Shown: piece after piece, positions 1 to 7,455 of the stretch
Layout of the letters: each line of letters opens with the position of its first letter
How positions within the stretch are numbered: the first letter of the stretch is position 1
Source: an uncultured Oscillospiraceae bacterium
Lineage (GTDB): Bacteria > Bacillota > Clostridia > Oscillospirales > Ruminococcaceae
Reading direction: 5' to 3'
Length of the DNA stretch: 40,458 bases
NCBI GenBank assembly: GCA_949285935.1
Contig: CASEAH010000085.1
Location: 1-40,458 of the forward strand
The notes under the pieces: model-generated
What the model was told of the DNA's origin: nothing
The model's input: the letters and a program-made list of their open reading frames with translations, nothing else
Database searches by the model: none
Position numbers and translations under genes: made by a program

Positions 1-96
1 GTATCCGCCCACGGTGCTGCCGCTCCATCTGCCCTGATTCTCGTAGAACCAGCAATCGCACCACTGGCCTACCGTATAGCTATTTCCTTTCTGCAT
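1..96 (-). CDS. Tyrosine recombinase / phage-type integrase, N-terminal fragment (runs off the window)
   Basis: Thirty-two codons are visible, starting at an ATG (94-96 on the minus strand) with a good AAGGAGG site just upstream (104-110). The peptide begins MQKGNSYTVGQWCDCWF and continues with R-W-S-G-S-T-V-G-G-Y. This matches the start of the SAM-like core-binding domain of element-encoded tyrosine integrases, where a TVG-x-W-x-x-x-W segment precedes an S-T-x-x-x-Y segment. The catalytic domain is outside the window, so activity cannot be judged. Its position beside a tRNA-Pro attachment site supports the call. The family is likely; the type of element is unknown. Confidence 0.6.
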   Translation of the reverse strand, partial: MQKGNSYTVGQWCDCWFYENQGRWSGSTVGGY

Positions 97-242
97 GTCG
101 TCGCCTCCTTTTGGCAAACGAACAATACCACAGAAAGAGAGAAATAGCTACTACTTTATCACCCTATGTCAGCCTCTTTTGTCTTCCATACAGCAGCATG
201 AGAAAATGGCTCAGGTTGCTTGCAGGAAGGGTTTTATTCTTT

Positions 243-518
243 GTTTATGCGGCGCATTTTCTGCGCCGCTCCTCCATGACAACCTGGCCTGTCATTGCCC
301 CTCAAACCGGGCGGAACATCTTTTAATACACAGAATCCGATCCCATATAAATCCCAAAAGACGAAAGGTTTTCTTGAAACAAACAGGTCAAAAGAGTGTC
401 AAAGAGGAACTGCCGGAGCGGCGGAAAGGGTCAAAGAGGGCTGTGAAGGGCTCCCGGAAGGTTCAGACACACGTTTGGGACCACATTCCCAGACATTCGA
501 GTCCCACACGCCGGACCA
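243..518 (+). repeat. Repeat copy A: decayed attachment-type repeat ending in a tRNA-Pro-like 3' half
   Basis: This is the first of three related copies (A here, B at 2247-2521, C at 12841-13078). A and B share the opening GTTTATGCGGCG, the block GGAACATCTTTTAATACACA followed by GAATCC, and AAATCCCAAAAGACGAAAG. In both, the start of GGAACATC lies exactly 161 bases before TTTGGGA. The last 45 bases (474-518) have the same length as the tRNA-Pro 3' half in copy B and end in GGACCA, but the T-stem no longer pairs, so it is a decayed copy. The 97-846 stretch around it holds no credible gene. Confidence 0.6.
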
Positions 519-801
519 AACACTACCAAACAGGGCTAAAGAGCATCCAAAAGTAGTAAAAAGCATCGGTTTTTCTCTGCCGTTCTTCTCCATCTTTTGT
601 AATCCCAAATGCGAAAATATCTCAAATACGCTCAATCTGGTATTCTATTTATTTTGTTTGGATTCATCACAGAGAGTTTTATTGGACATTAGAACTGATA
701 TTGTTACATTGTAGGTAGAAGTATTGGTACTCAAACAATTCAGCAGTAATAATTAAAGCTTAGTGCTACGATTCGTTGTTCCAGTAACATCTCTAATCTG
801 A

Positions 802-830
802 TTGACGAAATCACAAAGTAGAGCTACAAT
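802..830 (+). promoter_or_regulatory. Promoter of the toxin-antitoxin pair
   Basis: TTGACG (802-807) and TACAAT (825-830) are separated by 17 bases, close to the sigma-A consensus. The first start codon follows 17 bases after the -10 box, so the leader is very short. No clear operator palindrome was seen. Confidence 0.6.
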
Positions 831-846
831 AATATTGGGGTAGTAT

Positions 847-1479
847 ATGATGAGAAGTGTTTTTGATGAACTGAAAGAATTAATAGATTATATTCAATTA
901 GTATATTCTATGGTTACAGATGAATGGCTACAAAACGCAAGGGAAAAGATCAATCTGAGGAAAACTCAGGTTTCTGATATTGATGCGGACGGAACCATTT
1001 ACCAGAACATTATGGAATATGTTCAGCTGCTAAATGAAAGAAGTGCAGATATTACACTGAGCCTCTCTTCTGTGTGCTCTTGTCAAGTTACCGCTCGAGT
1101 AAAGGCTCAGAATTCCATTGAATATAAGATTCAAAACTATAAGACTGATCGGCACGAATTCGGAAAGGTTTCGATCAATAAATGTGTCAACGATTTATTT
1201 GGCGTTAGAATTATATTGGATACTCCGTTGAGTTACGAAGAAGTGCTTACATTTGTTGAGGAAGTCTACCACGGAAAGTATAGATGTATCGACTCATCAA
1301 AGCTTGATTACAAAGCCACCCATCTCTATTTCAGAGAGAATAATCAGTCATTCCCTTGGGAACTACAAATTTGGAACAGATGTGATGTTGAAAGCAATTT
1401 TGCATCTCACAAAAAATATAAACAAGAATATACTACTTGGGAGAAAGAAAGCAAGGAAGGAGGAATCATCAATGGCTAA
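847..1479 (+). CDS. RelA/SpoT-domain protein, probable toxic small alarmone synthetase (toxSAS-type toxin)
   Basis: The 210-residue protein has a single RelA/SpoT nucleotidyltransferase core and no hydrolase, TGS or ACT domain. Visible core motifs are R-V-K-A-Q-N-S-I-E-Y-K (about 84-94), N-D-L-F-G-V-R-I-I (about 115-123), D-Y-K-A-T-H-L in place of the usual G-Y-R-S-x-H, and W-E-L-Q-I-W for the E-x-Q metal-binding strand. Known toxSAS enzymes modify the 3' CCA end of tRNA or make toxic alarmones; which applies here cannot be read from sequence. The next gene starts inside its last codons and encodes a Panacea-domain protein, a recognised neutraliser of toxSAS toxins. The segment is visibly more AT-rich than the chromosome to its right, as expected for transferred cargo. 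ATG at 847 or 850 is possible. Confidence 0.8.
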   Translation: MMRSVFDELKELIDYIQLVYSMVTDEWLQNAREKINLRKTQVSDIDADGTIYQNIMEYVQLLNERSADITLSLSSVCSCQVTARVKAQNSIEYKIQNYKTDRHEFGKVSINKCVNDLFGVRIILDTPLSYEEVLTFVEEVYHGKYRCIDSSKLDYKATHLYFRENNQSFPWELQIWNRCDVESNFASHKKYKQEYTTWEKESKEGGIING

Positions 1480-2227
1480 GCACTACATTATCATGAGCAG
1501 CTCATACACTGACGGCACTCGTGTTGCACTGGATATCACAGAGGATCGATTACTCAACAGCGAAGCGATAGCAAAAATCATCCAGGGAATTAAGCAAAGC
1601 TGCGGTAAGGATGTTCCTCTGTCAACGCATCTTATTGAAACCGAGTCTGAAGCCTGGACATCTGTTGCTGAGTATGATCCATTCTTTGAGGAAGTCGTGT
1701 GCAGCAAATCTGTACAAGAGTTTTCCGAGAAGATCAAAACTGGACGCGTATTAAAAGGTCTGGATGTAGCTACCTATATTCTTTCTAAAATTAAATGCAC
1801 CCATCTATCCTTGGAGAAACTGGTCTATTTTTCTTATGCTGATTATTTGTGCAAGTACTCTGAGCGCCTATTTGAAGATCAGATCTATGCATTTACGCAT
1901 GGTCCAGTTGTTGATAGTGTTTATGAGACCTATAAGCGAAGCGGCACACAATACGTTACACCATTGGAATTTGGCATCGATAGCGATGCGCAAACCGGGG
2001 TCAAAGAATTGCCTGCAAGAAGTCGCATCTTGTTTGCAAAAGATGGTGCTGAGAAACTTTGCTCGATTGATGAGACAATTCAAAGATATGGGAAGTATTC
2101 GGCCGGAGCACTCGTTGAACTTACACATCGTCCGGGTTCTCCTTGGGCACATGTAGACAGTTCTAAACCATATCAAGTCATTTCGGATGAACTAATATCA
2201 GCGCATCATCATGTCGAGTGCGTGTAA
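1472..2227 (+). CDS. Panacea-domain (DUF4065) antitoxin
   Basis: This 251-residue protein starts at ATG 1472, 8 bases inside the toxin gene, behind a GGAAGGAGG site (1455-1463). The C-terminal part, from G-L-D-V-A-T-Y-I-L (about 95) onward, is a Panacea/SocA-like domain with the typical L-x-L-x-K-L-V-Y-F-S-x-A-D, a-F-x-H-G-P-V and Y-x-x-Y segments. Panacea domains are known antitoxins that pair with many unrelated toxins, including toxSAS enzymes, by direct binding. The first 90 or so residues are an extension I do not recognise; in this family such parts may set toxin specificity. Translational overlap with the toxin supports a co-expressed pair. Confidence 0.8.
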   Translation: MAKHYIIMSSSYTDGTRVALDITEDRLLNSEAIAKIIQGIKQSCGKDVPLSTHLIETESEAWTSVAEYDPFFEEVVCSKSVQEFSEKIKTGRVLKGLDVATYILSKIKCTHLSLEKLVYFSYADYLCKYSERLFEDQIYAFTHGPVVDSVYETYKRSGTQYVTPLEFGIDSDAQTGVKELPARSRILFAKDGAEKLCSIDETIQRYGKYSAGALVELTHRPGSPWAHVDSSKPYQVISDELISAHHHVECV

Positions 2228-2246
2228 TATAAACGACTCATTCATT

Positions 2247-2521
2247 GTTTATGCGGCGTAATTTTTGAGGTGCTCTCTGCAACAGTATCACCTGCCACCA
2301 AGGGCAAATCCGGACGGAACATCTTTTAATACACAGAATCCCATCCCACATAAATCCCAAAAGACGAAAGAATTCCTTGAAACAAGCAGGGCAGAAGAGT
2401 TCTAAAGAGGAACTGGTGGAGCATAGGAAAGCGTTGAACAGGATACAAAAGCGCTATTTGAAAATACGGACACATTTTTGGGAGCATGATGCCGTGGGTT
2501 CGAATCCCGCCACTCCGACCA
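2247..2521 (+). repeat. Repeat copy B: attachment-type repeat ending in an intact tRNA-Pro 3' half
   Basis: This is the best preserved copy of the three-member repeat. It starts with GTTTATGCGGCG, carries GGAACATCTTTTAATACACA at 2316, and ends with the tRNA-Pro 3' half and CCA at 2521. The bases before the tRNA part do not complete an anticodon stem, so they come from the integrated element rather than from a tRNA gene. The recombination end of the element is therefore here. Copies A and B lie about 2.0 kb apart, with only the toxin-antitoxin pair between them. Confidence 0.65.
2477..2521 (+). other. Attachment site (attR type): 3' half of tRNA-Pro(UGG)
   Basis: The 45 bases run as anticodon loop TTTGGGA (anticodon TGG), 3' anticodon strand GCATG, five-base variable region ATGCC, T-stem GTGGG / CCCGC around T-loop TTCGAAT, acceptor strand CACTCCG, discriminator A and CCA. 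The 5' half of the tRNA is missing. This is the expected product of an integrase that recombines at the anticodon loop of tRNA-Pro. The complete tRNA gene should lie left of the window at the far end of the island. Confidence 0.8.
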
Positions 2522-2533
2522 GCTTTTACAGAG

Positions 2534-2557
2534 AAACCGCCTAAACAGGCGGTTTTT
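2534..2557 (+). terminator. Intrinsic terminator of the original tRNA-Pro gene
   Basis: An 8-bp stem AAACCGCC / GGCGGTTT with a six-base loop is followed by a run of T. It starts 12 bases after the tRNA CCA end, as a native tRNA terminator would. This suggests that sequence to the right is the original chromosome. Confidence 0.75.
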
Positions 2558-3071
2558 CTGTGTTTCAAGTTCGCTTTTTGCAGCTTTGCTAATTGCTTTT
2601 CACCGGTGATTCAAGGCGCAGTGAAACGGCAGGCGCCTGAGCGAAAGTAGCGGCTGACCCTGCCAAATCCCTAATCCATCCCTAACCAGCATGACTGCCC
2701 CATTTTTTATTTCAGACATGACAAATTCTTGAGTTTTTGTCCATGCCCATATAACAACTTTAAACAGAACAGGCATATCCTGAGTTCAGGAAATCAGGCT
2801 TGAAAGGATCTGTTCTCTTTTACTTATTACCGTTTCTCCTTACGTCAATACAGGTTGACTTGTTTGAGGATCAGAGGTAGAATCAGTTTCCCAAAATTAG
2901 AAATGTAAAAACGAAATATGGTCAGCAGCTTTCTGGTAGAATATAATTAGGACACAACATTCTGAAAAAAGAAGGCAAGCCGTGTTTGAGAAGGCTTGTA
3001 GCTAAACAAGGAAGCTGTTTTTGACTGTCAAGCAGCATGTCGTGCATCATTGATATGCATTTTTATGTATC
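2558..3071. other. Intergenic stretch without a recognisable gene
   Basis: I see no credible coding sequence, repeat or TPP aptamer here. Composition is AT-rich compared with the thi operon that follows. It separates the island end from the thi promoter. Confidence 0.5.
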
Positions 3072-3101
3072 TTGACATGATTGTCGGCCCTATGATATAA
3101 T
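3072..3101 (+). promoter_or_regulatory. Promoter of the thiSFGHE operon
   Basis: Perfect TTGACA (3072-3077) and TATAAT (3096-3101) boxes are separated by 18 bases. Transcription would start near 3108, giving a leader of about 90 bases that contains the hairpin at 3124-3171. Confidence 0.75.
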
Positions 3102-3123
3102 CGCGAAAGAGTGTAAGGCAATT

Positions 3124-3178
3124 GCCGCACGAAGGGGTACACCACCGCGGGTGTAGTTCCTTTCGTGCGGCTTTTTTT
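3124..3178 (+). promoter_or_regulatory. Leader hairpin with T-tract (transcription attenuator) ahead of thiS
   Basis: The outer stem is ten perfect pairs, GCCGCACGAA (3124-3133) with TTCGTGCGGC (3162-3171). The inner part pairs TACACC with GGTGTA through a GGGG / TTCC step, and seven T follow (3172-3178). It has the form of an intrinsic terminator placed between the promoter and the thiS ribosome site (AAAGGAGGG, 3185-3193), so read-through is probably regulated. The loop contains ACCGCGGG, which recalls a T-box core, but the rest of a T-box is absent. The CUGAGA and ACCUGAU signatures of the TPP riboswitch are also absent. What controls it is unknown. Confidence 0.65.
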
Positions 3179-3199
3179 GCTGTTAAAGGAGGGAAATAA

Positions 3200-3394
3200 T
3201 TGGTTAAGATCAATGGCGAGGAGCAAAATCTGGAGGGCTGCACCATTTCGGAAGTCCTGTCCCATGTGGGATTTCACCCAGGCCGCGTGGCGGTGGAGCG
3301 CAATGGCGCGATCGTTCCCAAACGGCTTTACGATGAAACGATCCTGGCGGACGGAGACAGCGTGGAAATCGTTGGATTTGTGGGAGGTGGCTGA
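3200..3394 (+). CDS. thiS: Sulfur carrier protein ThiS
   Basis: This 64-residue beta-grasp protein ends in G-G-G, so the C-terminal Gly-Gly needed for adenylation by ThiF and conversion to a thiocarboxylate is present. It supplies sulfur for the thiazole ring made by ThiG. The start is TTG at 3200, seven bases after AAAGGAGGG; no ATG upstream is usable. The order thiS-thiF-thiG-thiH-thiE and one-base spacing to thiF identify it securely. Length is normal for ThiS. Confidence 0.93.
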   Translation: MVKINGEEQNLEGCTISEVLSHVGFHPGRVAVERNGAIVPKRLYDETILADGDSVEIVGFVGGG

Positions 3395-3395
3395 C

Positions 3396-4031
3396 ATGAT
3401 CCCCACATGCGAGGAGATGCACCGCGCCCTGGTGGAACGCCACGGCGCAGCGCTTCAGGCCCGGTTTGACGCCGGACGAGTGGCCATCTGCGGCCTGGGG
3501 GGCCTGGGCTCCAATGTGGCCATCGCCTTGGCCCGGGCCGGGGTAGGACATCTCCATCTCATAGACTTTGACCTGGTGGACCTGTCCAACCTGAACCGGC
3601 AGCAATACATGGCGGACCAGCTGGGCCTTCCCAAAACCCAGGCACTGACGGACACTCTCCGGCGCATCGCTCCTTACTGCGCCGTGGAGACGGACACAGT
3701 CCGGGTGACAGCAGAAAACTTGCAGGAGCTTCTGGCAAAAGATGACATCATTTGTGAAGCCTTCGACGATGCCGAGGCCAAGGCCATGCTGGTGTCCGGC
3801 GTTCTGGAGCACTTTCCCCACAAGCCCCTGGTGGCCGCCTCCGGCATGGCGGGCCTGGACAGCGCCAACGCCATCGTCACCCGGCAGCCCCTGGCCCGGC
3901 TGTACCTGTGCGGCGACGGCACGTCGGATGTATCCGAAGGACTGGGCCTCGTATCCGCCCGGGTGGCCCTGTGCGCCGCCCACCAGGCCCATATGATCCT
4001 CCGGCTGCTGGCCGGAGAGACCGAACCGTAA
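3396..4031 (+). CDS. thiF: ThiS adenylyltransferase ThiF (short form)
   Basis: The 211-residue E1-like enzyme activates the ThiS C-terminus with ATP. The nucleotide-binding loop G-L-G-G-L-G-S-N is at about 33-40, D-F-D at 57-59, and L-N-R-Q (66-69) supplies the conserved Arg of the ThiF/MoeB/E1 family. It is shorter than the E. coli enzyme and I see no C-x-x-C zinc pairs, which fits the short clostridial ThiF group. ATG 3396 lies one base after the thiS stop, with GGGAGG inside the thiS end, so the two are translationally coupled. Confidence 0.92.
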   Translation: MIPTCEEMHRALVERHGAALQARFDAGRVAICGLGGLGSNVAIALARAGVGHLHLIDFDLVDLSNLNRQQYMADQLGLPKTQALTDTLRRIAPYCAVETDTVRVTAENLQELLAKDDIICEAFDDAEAKAMLVSGVLEHFPHKPLVAASGMAGLDSANAIVTRQPLARLYLCGDGTSDVSEGLGLVSARVALCAAHQAHMILRLLAGETEP

Positions 4032-4072
4032 ATCGGCTGAAAAAAACCAAACAGAAAGAAGAGAAAGTATCC

Positions 4073-4858
4073 ATGCAGACAGAACAACTGAGAAACGATC
4101 CGCTGGTCATCGGCGGCCACACCTTTACGTCCCGTTTTATCCTCGGTTCCGGCAAATACTCCCTGCAGCTCATTGAAGCGGCTGTGCGGGACGCCGGCGC
4201 AGAGCTCATCACCCTGGCAGTCCGCCGCGCCAATACCCGCGACCACGAAAATATTTTGGACTACATTCCCAAGGATGTTACCCTGCTGCCCAACACCTCC
4301 GGCGCACGAAACGCCGATGAGGCGGTGCGCATTGCCCGGCTGGCCCGGGAGCTGGGCTGCGGCGACTTTGTAAAAGTTGAGATCATGCGGGATTCCAAGT
4401 ACCTGTTGCCCGACAACCAGGAGACCATCCGTGCCACGGAAATCCTTGCAAAGGAGGGCTTTGTGGTAATGCCCTATATGTACCCGGATCTGTATGCGGC
4501 CCGTGATCTGGTCAACGCGGGTGCGGCAGCCGTGATGCCTCTGGCTTCTCCCATCGGCTCCAACAAGGGTCTGGCCACCCGGGAGTTCATCCAGATCCTC
4601 ATCGACGAAATCGATCTGCCCATCATCGTCGACGCGGGAATCGGCCGTCCCTCCCAGGCCTGTGAGGCCATGGAAATGGGCGCGGCGGCTATCATGGCCA
4701 ATACGGCTCTGGCCACCGCCGGTGACCTGCCCCTGATGGCCTCTGCCTTCCGCAAGGCTATTGAGGCGGGCCGTCAGGCCTATCTGTCAGGCCTGGGCCG
4801 GGTGCTGCTCCGGGGCGCTTCTGCCTCCGACCCCCTCACCGGTTTTCTTCGGGACTAA
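4073..4858 (+). CDS. thiG: Thiazole synthase ThiG
   Basis: This 261-residue TIM-barrel enzyme condenses deoxyxylulose 5-phosphate, dehydroglycine and ThiS thiocarboxylate into the thiazole phosphate. It shows [10 protein letters not shown] near the start, L-A-V-R-R (48-52), L-P-N-T-S-G and the Schiff-base Lys101 in F-V-K-V-E-I. The phosphate-binding region includes P-I-G-S-N-K-G and D-A-G-I-G-R-P-S. Length is normal. Start ATG 4073 has only a weak GAGAAAG ribosome site, but the sequence before it is not conserved ThiG. Confidence 0.94.
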   Translation: MQTEQLRNDPLVIGGHTFTSRFILGSGKYSLQLIEAAVRDAGAELITLAVRRANTRDHENILDYIPKDVTLLPNTSGARNADEAVRIARLARELGCGDFVKVEIMRDSKYLLPDNQETIRATEILAKEGFVVMPYMYPDLYAARDLVNAGAAAVMPLASPIGSNKGLATREFIQILIDEIDLPIIVDAGIGRPSQACEAMEMGAAAIMANTALATAGDLPLMASAFRKAIEAGRQAYLSGLGRVLLRGASASDPLTGFLRD

Positions 4859-4872
4859 GGGGAGGGAACGGC

Positions 4873-6126
4873 ATGGAAAATCAGTTTTTCGTGGACTCAG
4901 AATATCTCAGTCCCGCTGCCCTGGAGAAAAAGCACCGGCTGGAGACAGATCCTGCCAGCCGCACGGACCATATGGCCTATCTGCCCGGTATGGAGCGTAT
5001 CCAGTCCGACGTCATGGAGAAGGTGCTGTCCCAGATGGATGCCTACGATCCCACCCGTTACACGGCCCGGGAGGTGGAGGCAGCCCTGGATCATGAAACA
5101 TGTTCCATTGAGGATTTCAAGGCCCTGTTGTCTCCGGCAGCCGAGCCCTATCTGGAGCGAATGGCCCAAAAGGCCCGGATGGAGACCCGGAATCACTTCG
5201 GCAACACGGTCTATCTCTTCACGCCCCTGTACATCGCCAATTACTGTGAAAACTACTGCATCTACTGCGGTTTCAACTGCTACAACCACATCCGCCGCAT
5301 GAAGCTGAATGCGGAGCAGATCGAGCATGAAATGCAGATCATCGCCGCCTCCGGAATGGAGGAGATCCTGCTGCTCACCGGCGAGAGCCGGACCATGAGC
5401 GGCGTGGAGTACATCGGCGAAGCCTGCAAGCTGGCCCGGAAGTATTTCCGCATGGTGGGGCTGGAGATCTACCCGGTCAACAGCGACGAGTACCGTTACC
5501 TGCGGGAGTGCGGCGCCGATTACGTCACCGTGTTTCAGGAAACCTACGACGCGGCAAAATATGAAACGCTCCATCTCATGGGCCACAAGCGGGTGTGGCC
5601 CTACCGGTTCGAGGCTCAGGAGCGGGCTCTGATGGGCGGCATGCGCGGCGTGGGCTTTTCCGCTCTGCTGGGGCTGGCCGACTTCCGCAAGGACGCTCTG
5701 GCCACCGCCCTCCATGTCTACTACCTGCAGCGGAAGTACCCCCATGCGGAGATGTCCCTGTCCTGTCCCCGGCTGCGTCCCATCATCAACAACGAAAAAA
5801 TCAACCCCCAGGACGTCCATGAACGGCAGCTGTGCCAGGTGCTGTGCGCCTACCGGATCTTCCTGCCCTTTGCGGGCATCACCGTCTCTTCTCGGGAGAG
5901 TGCGGAGTTCCGCAACGGCATCGTAAAGATTGCTGCCACCAAGGTCTCCGCTGGCGTCTCCACCGGTATCGGTGACCATGAGAGCAAGTACACGGGGCAG
6001 GAAAGCGACGAGGCCCAGGGTGACGAGCAGTTTGAGATCTGCGATGACCGCAGCTTTGACGCCATGTATGAAGATCTTTTTGAGGAAGGGCTTCAGCCGG
6101 TGCTGAATGATTATCTGTATGTCTGA
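4873..6126 (+). CDS. thiH: 2-iminoacetate synthase ThiH (radical SAM tyrosine lyase)
   Basis: The 417-residue enzyme cleaves tyrosine with S-adenosylmethionine to give dehydroglycine and p-cresol, feeding ThiG without oxygen. The radical SAM cluster motif C-x-x-x-C-x-x-C is at Cys125, Cys129 and Cys132, and the BATS-type C-terminal region is present. The presence of ThiH rather than the oxidase ThiO indicates an anaerobe. ATG 4873 follows GGGGAGGG at good spacing, 14 bases after thiG. Its last codons overlap the thiE start. Confidence 0.95.
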   Translation: MENQFFVDSEYLSPAALEKKHRLETDPASRTDHMAYLPGMERIQSDVMEKVLSQMDAYDPTRYTAREVEAALDHETCSIEDFKALLSPAAEPYLERMAQKARMETRNHFGNTVYLFTPLYIANYCENYCIYCGFNCYNHIRRMKLNAEQIEHEMQIIAASGMEEILLLTGESRTMSGVEYIGEACKLARKYFRMVGLEIYPVNSDEYRYLRECGADYVTVFQETYDAAKYETLHLMGHKRVWPYRFEAQERALMGGMRGVGFSALLGLADFRKDALATALHVYYLQRKYPHAEMSLSCPRLRPIINNEKINPQDVHERQLCQVLCAYRIFLPFAGITVSSRESAEFRNGIVKIAATKVSAGVSTGIGDHESKYTGQESDEAQGDEQFEICDDRSFDAMYEDLFEEGLQPVLNDYLYV

Positions 6127-6721
6127 GATCCTGTGTGTCACCAATCGCCGCCTTTGCCGGGAGGATTTTCTCACCCGGATGGAGGCCGTCGCCGCTGCCG
6201 GCCCCGCCGGGGTGATCCTGCGGGAAAAGGACTTGCCTCCCGACGACTATCGCGCTTTGGCGCAGCAAGTTTTAACCATCTGCCGCTTCCACGCCACGCC
6301 CTGCATTCTTCACAGCTTCCCGGACATCGCCCGGGAGCTGGGGGCCGACGGGCTGCATTTGCCGCTGCCGCTGCTGCGCACCCTCTCACCGGCACAGCGC
6401 ACAAAGTTCCCAATGCTGGGGACGTCCTGCCACAGTGTGGAGGACGCTCAGGAGGCAGAGCGGCTGGGATGCACCTATATCACGGCGGGTCATATCTTCG
6501 CCACCGACTGCAAAAAAGGCCTGCCTCCCAGAGGTCTGGCATTTCTGTGGGAAGTGTGCGTCGCCGTGCAGATCCCGGTGTGGGCCATCGGTGGAATTGA
6601 ACCGGGAAATTTCCCATTGGTGATAGCAGCCGGCGCCCAAGGCGGATGTGTGATGAGCGGCTTTATGGCATGCTCCGATCCCAAGGTACTGCTGCAAGAG
6701 TTTCATGCTGCCTCGGCGTGA
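6119..6721 (+). CDS. thiE: Thiamine phosphate synthase (ThiE/TenI family)
   Basis: The protein is about 200 residues, starting M-S-E-I-L-C-V-T-N-R-R-L-C, with a TIM-barrel ThiE/TenI fold. Recognisable parts are the V-I-L-R-E-K-D-L segment that binds the pyrophosphate substrate, G-A-D-G-L-H-L, G-T-S-C-H-S, Y-I-T-A-G-H-I-F-x-T-D-C-K-K-G and A-I-G-G-I. It would join thiazole phosphate to the pyrimidine. The T-D-C-K-K-G segment resembles ThiE and TenI alike, so the isomerase TenI remains possible. ATG 6119 overlaps the thiH stop; ATG 6107 is an alternative start. The hairpin at 6917-6961 is the first clear terminator downstream. Confidence 0.85.
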   Translation: MSEILCVTNRRLCREDFLTRMEAVAAAGPAGVILREKDLPPDDYRALAQQVLTICRFHATPCILHSFPDIARELGADGLHLPLPLLRTLSPAQRTKFPMLGTSCHSVEDAQEAERLGCTYITAGHIFATDCKKGLPPRGLAFLWEVCVAVQIPVWAIGGIEPGNFPLVIAAGAQGGCVMSGFMACSDPKVLLQEFHAASA

Positions 6722-6826
6722 ATCTGCTTTCTTCACAAGGCCGTTCCTCTGCAAGGGCCCGTTGTAAAACAGGTCCGTAAGTCAAAGCCTCCGGCTATGA
6801 TTAAACCCTATAAGGGCCATACTACG

Positions 6827-6893
6827 GCAAGGGGCTGCGACCTCGCTGTGCCTGCAATTTTCAGGGAAACACCTGGCCGCATAGCCCCTTTGC
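6827..6893 (+). ncRNA. Candidate structured RNA downstream of thiE
   Basis: GCAAGGGGCT (6827-6836) pairs with AGCCCCTTTGC (6883-6893) with one bulged T. GCG then pairs with CGC across an AT bulge, and an inner hairpin CCTG / CAGG sits at 6851-6865. A strong terminator follows within 25 bases, and there is no gene downstream on this strand. It could be the processed 3' end of the thi transcript or a small RNA; I do not recognise the class and see no dedicated promoter. Confidence 0.3.
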
Positions 6894-6916
6894 TTCTATC
6901 TAACCACAAAATGATG

Positions 6917-6961
6917 ATGTCCAAGGAACGCTATTCCGTTCCTTGGACATTCTTTATTTTT
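6917..6961 (+). terminator. Strong intrinsic terminator ending the thi transcription unit
   Basis: Fourteen perfect base pairs, ATGTCCAAGGAACG (6917-6930) with its complement (6937-6950), close a six-base loop and are followed by TCTTTATTTTT. It is the first clear stop after thiE. Confidence 0.8.
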
Positions 6962-6982
6962 ACCCTGCTCTCTCGAACAGTA

Positions 6983-7357
6983 TCACTTTACCTTTTCCCT
7001 CCTCTGTCGGCTCAGGCCGGCAGCTGTTTTGCCAAGGGCCAGCCGGGGATCCCAAAGCGTAAGAAGCTGCACCGCCCGCTGGTCAACGCTCAGCGCGGCA
7101 AAGTCAGCTTCCCCAGTTGTGTTCTGGATGAGGGTTGCAATCTGGTTGGCGAGGCCAATCTGTATGGAGATGTCTCCACCGTTGTCTGCCACCTTCTCCA
7201 GGCCCCTTTGCACCACATCCGCCAGGTACTGTGCCAGCACCTGGGAGGCCTCCGCTTTGCCAATGGGCGCAACCGATTTGGGGACCTCAGGAATTTCCCA
7301 AAGCCCGCGTTTCAGGGCAATATTAATGACTTGTTCTTAGAGACCGGGAGGCAGCAT
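6983..7357 (-). pseudogene. N-terminal remnant of a DEAD/DEAH-box helicase-like protein (DUF3427 type)
   Basis: Reading leftward from ATG 7357 (GGAAGAG ahead of it) gives M-L-P-P-G-L, then a TAA stop, then E-Q-V-I-N-I-A-L and a continuous frame to a stop at 6983. The sequence resembles the N-terminal region of large helicase / phospholipase-D-like proteins, which begin M-L-P-P-G-L-Y-E-x-x-I-N and contain V-L-A-Q-Y-L-A-x-V-V-x-R-G-L. The stop replaces the usual Tyr by one base, and the protein ends after about 125 codons instead of around 1,000. Both changes mark it as broken. The family assignment is from memory of the pattern and is moderate. Confidence 0.5.
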
Positions 7358-7455
7358 GATAGTTGACTCTTCCTATCTTCTCTTTGAAGATGTATATTAT
7401 ATTTAGTATAATTGGAATTCCAAAATCCGACAGGGACTTATTGGCAAATATCAAC

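Noticed and set aside
474-518. Complete tRNA gene at copy A
   Set aside because: Only a 3'-half-like 45 bases are present, and the T-stem does not pair.
2326-2568. Minus-strand 80-codon frame containing S-G-G-I-R-T-H-G
   Set aside because: This peptide is the well-known false translation of a tRNA 3' end; it covers the tRNA-Pro half and its terminator.
3108-3200. TPP riboswitch before thiS
   Set aside because: The conserved CUGAGA and ACCUGAU elements are absent; only a terminator-like hairpin is present.
4897-6174. Long minus-strand open frame opposite thiH
   Set aside because: The plus strand is unambiguous ThiH with the radical SAM cysteines; the antisense frame is composition-driven.
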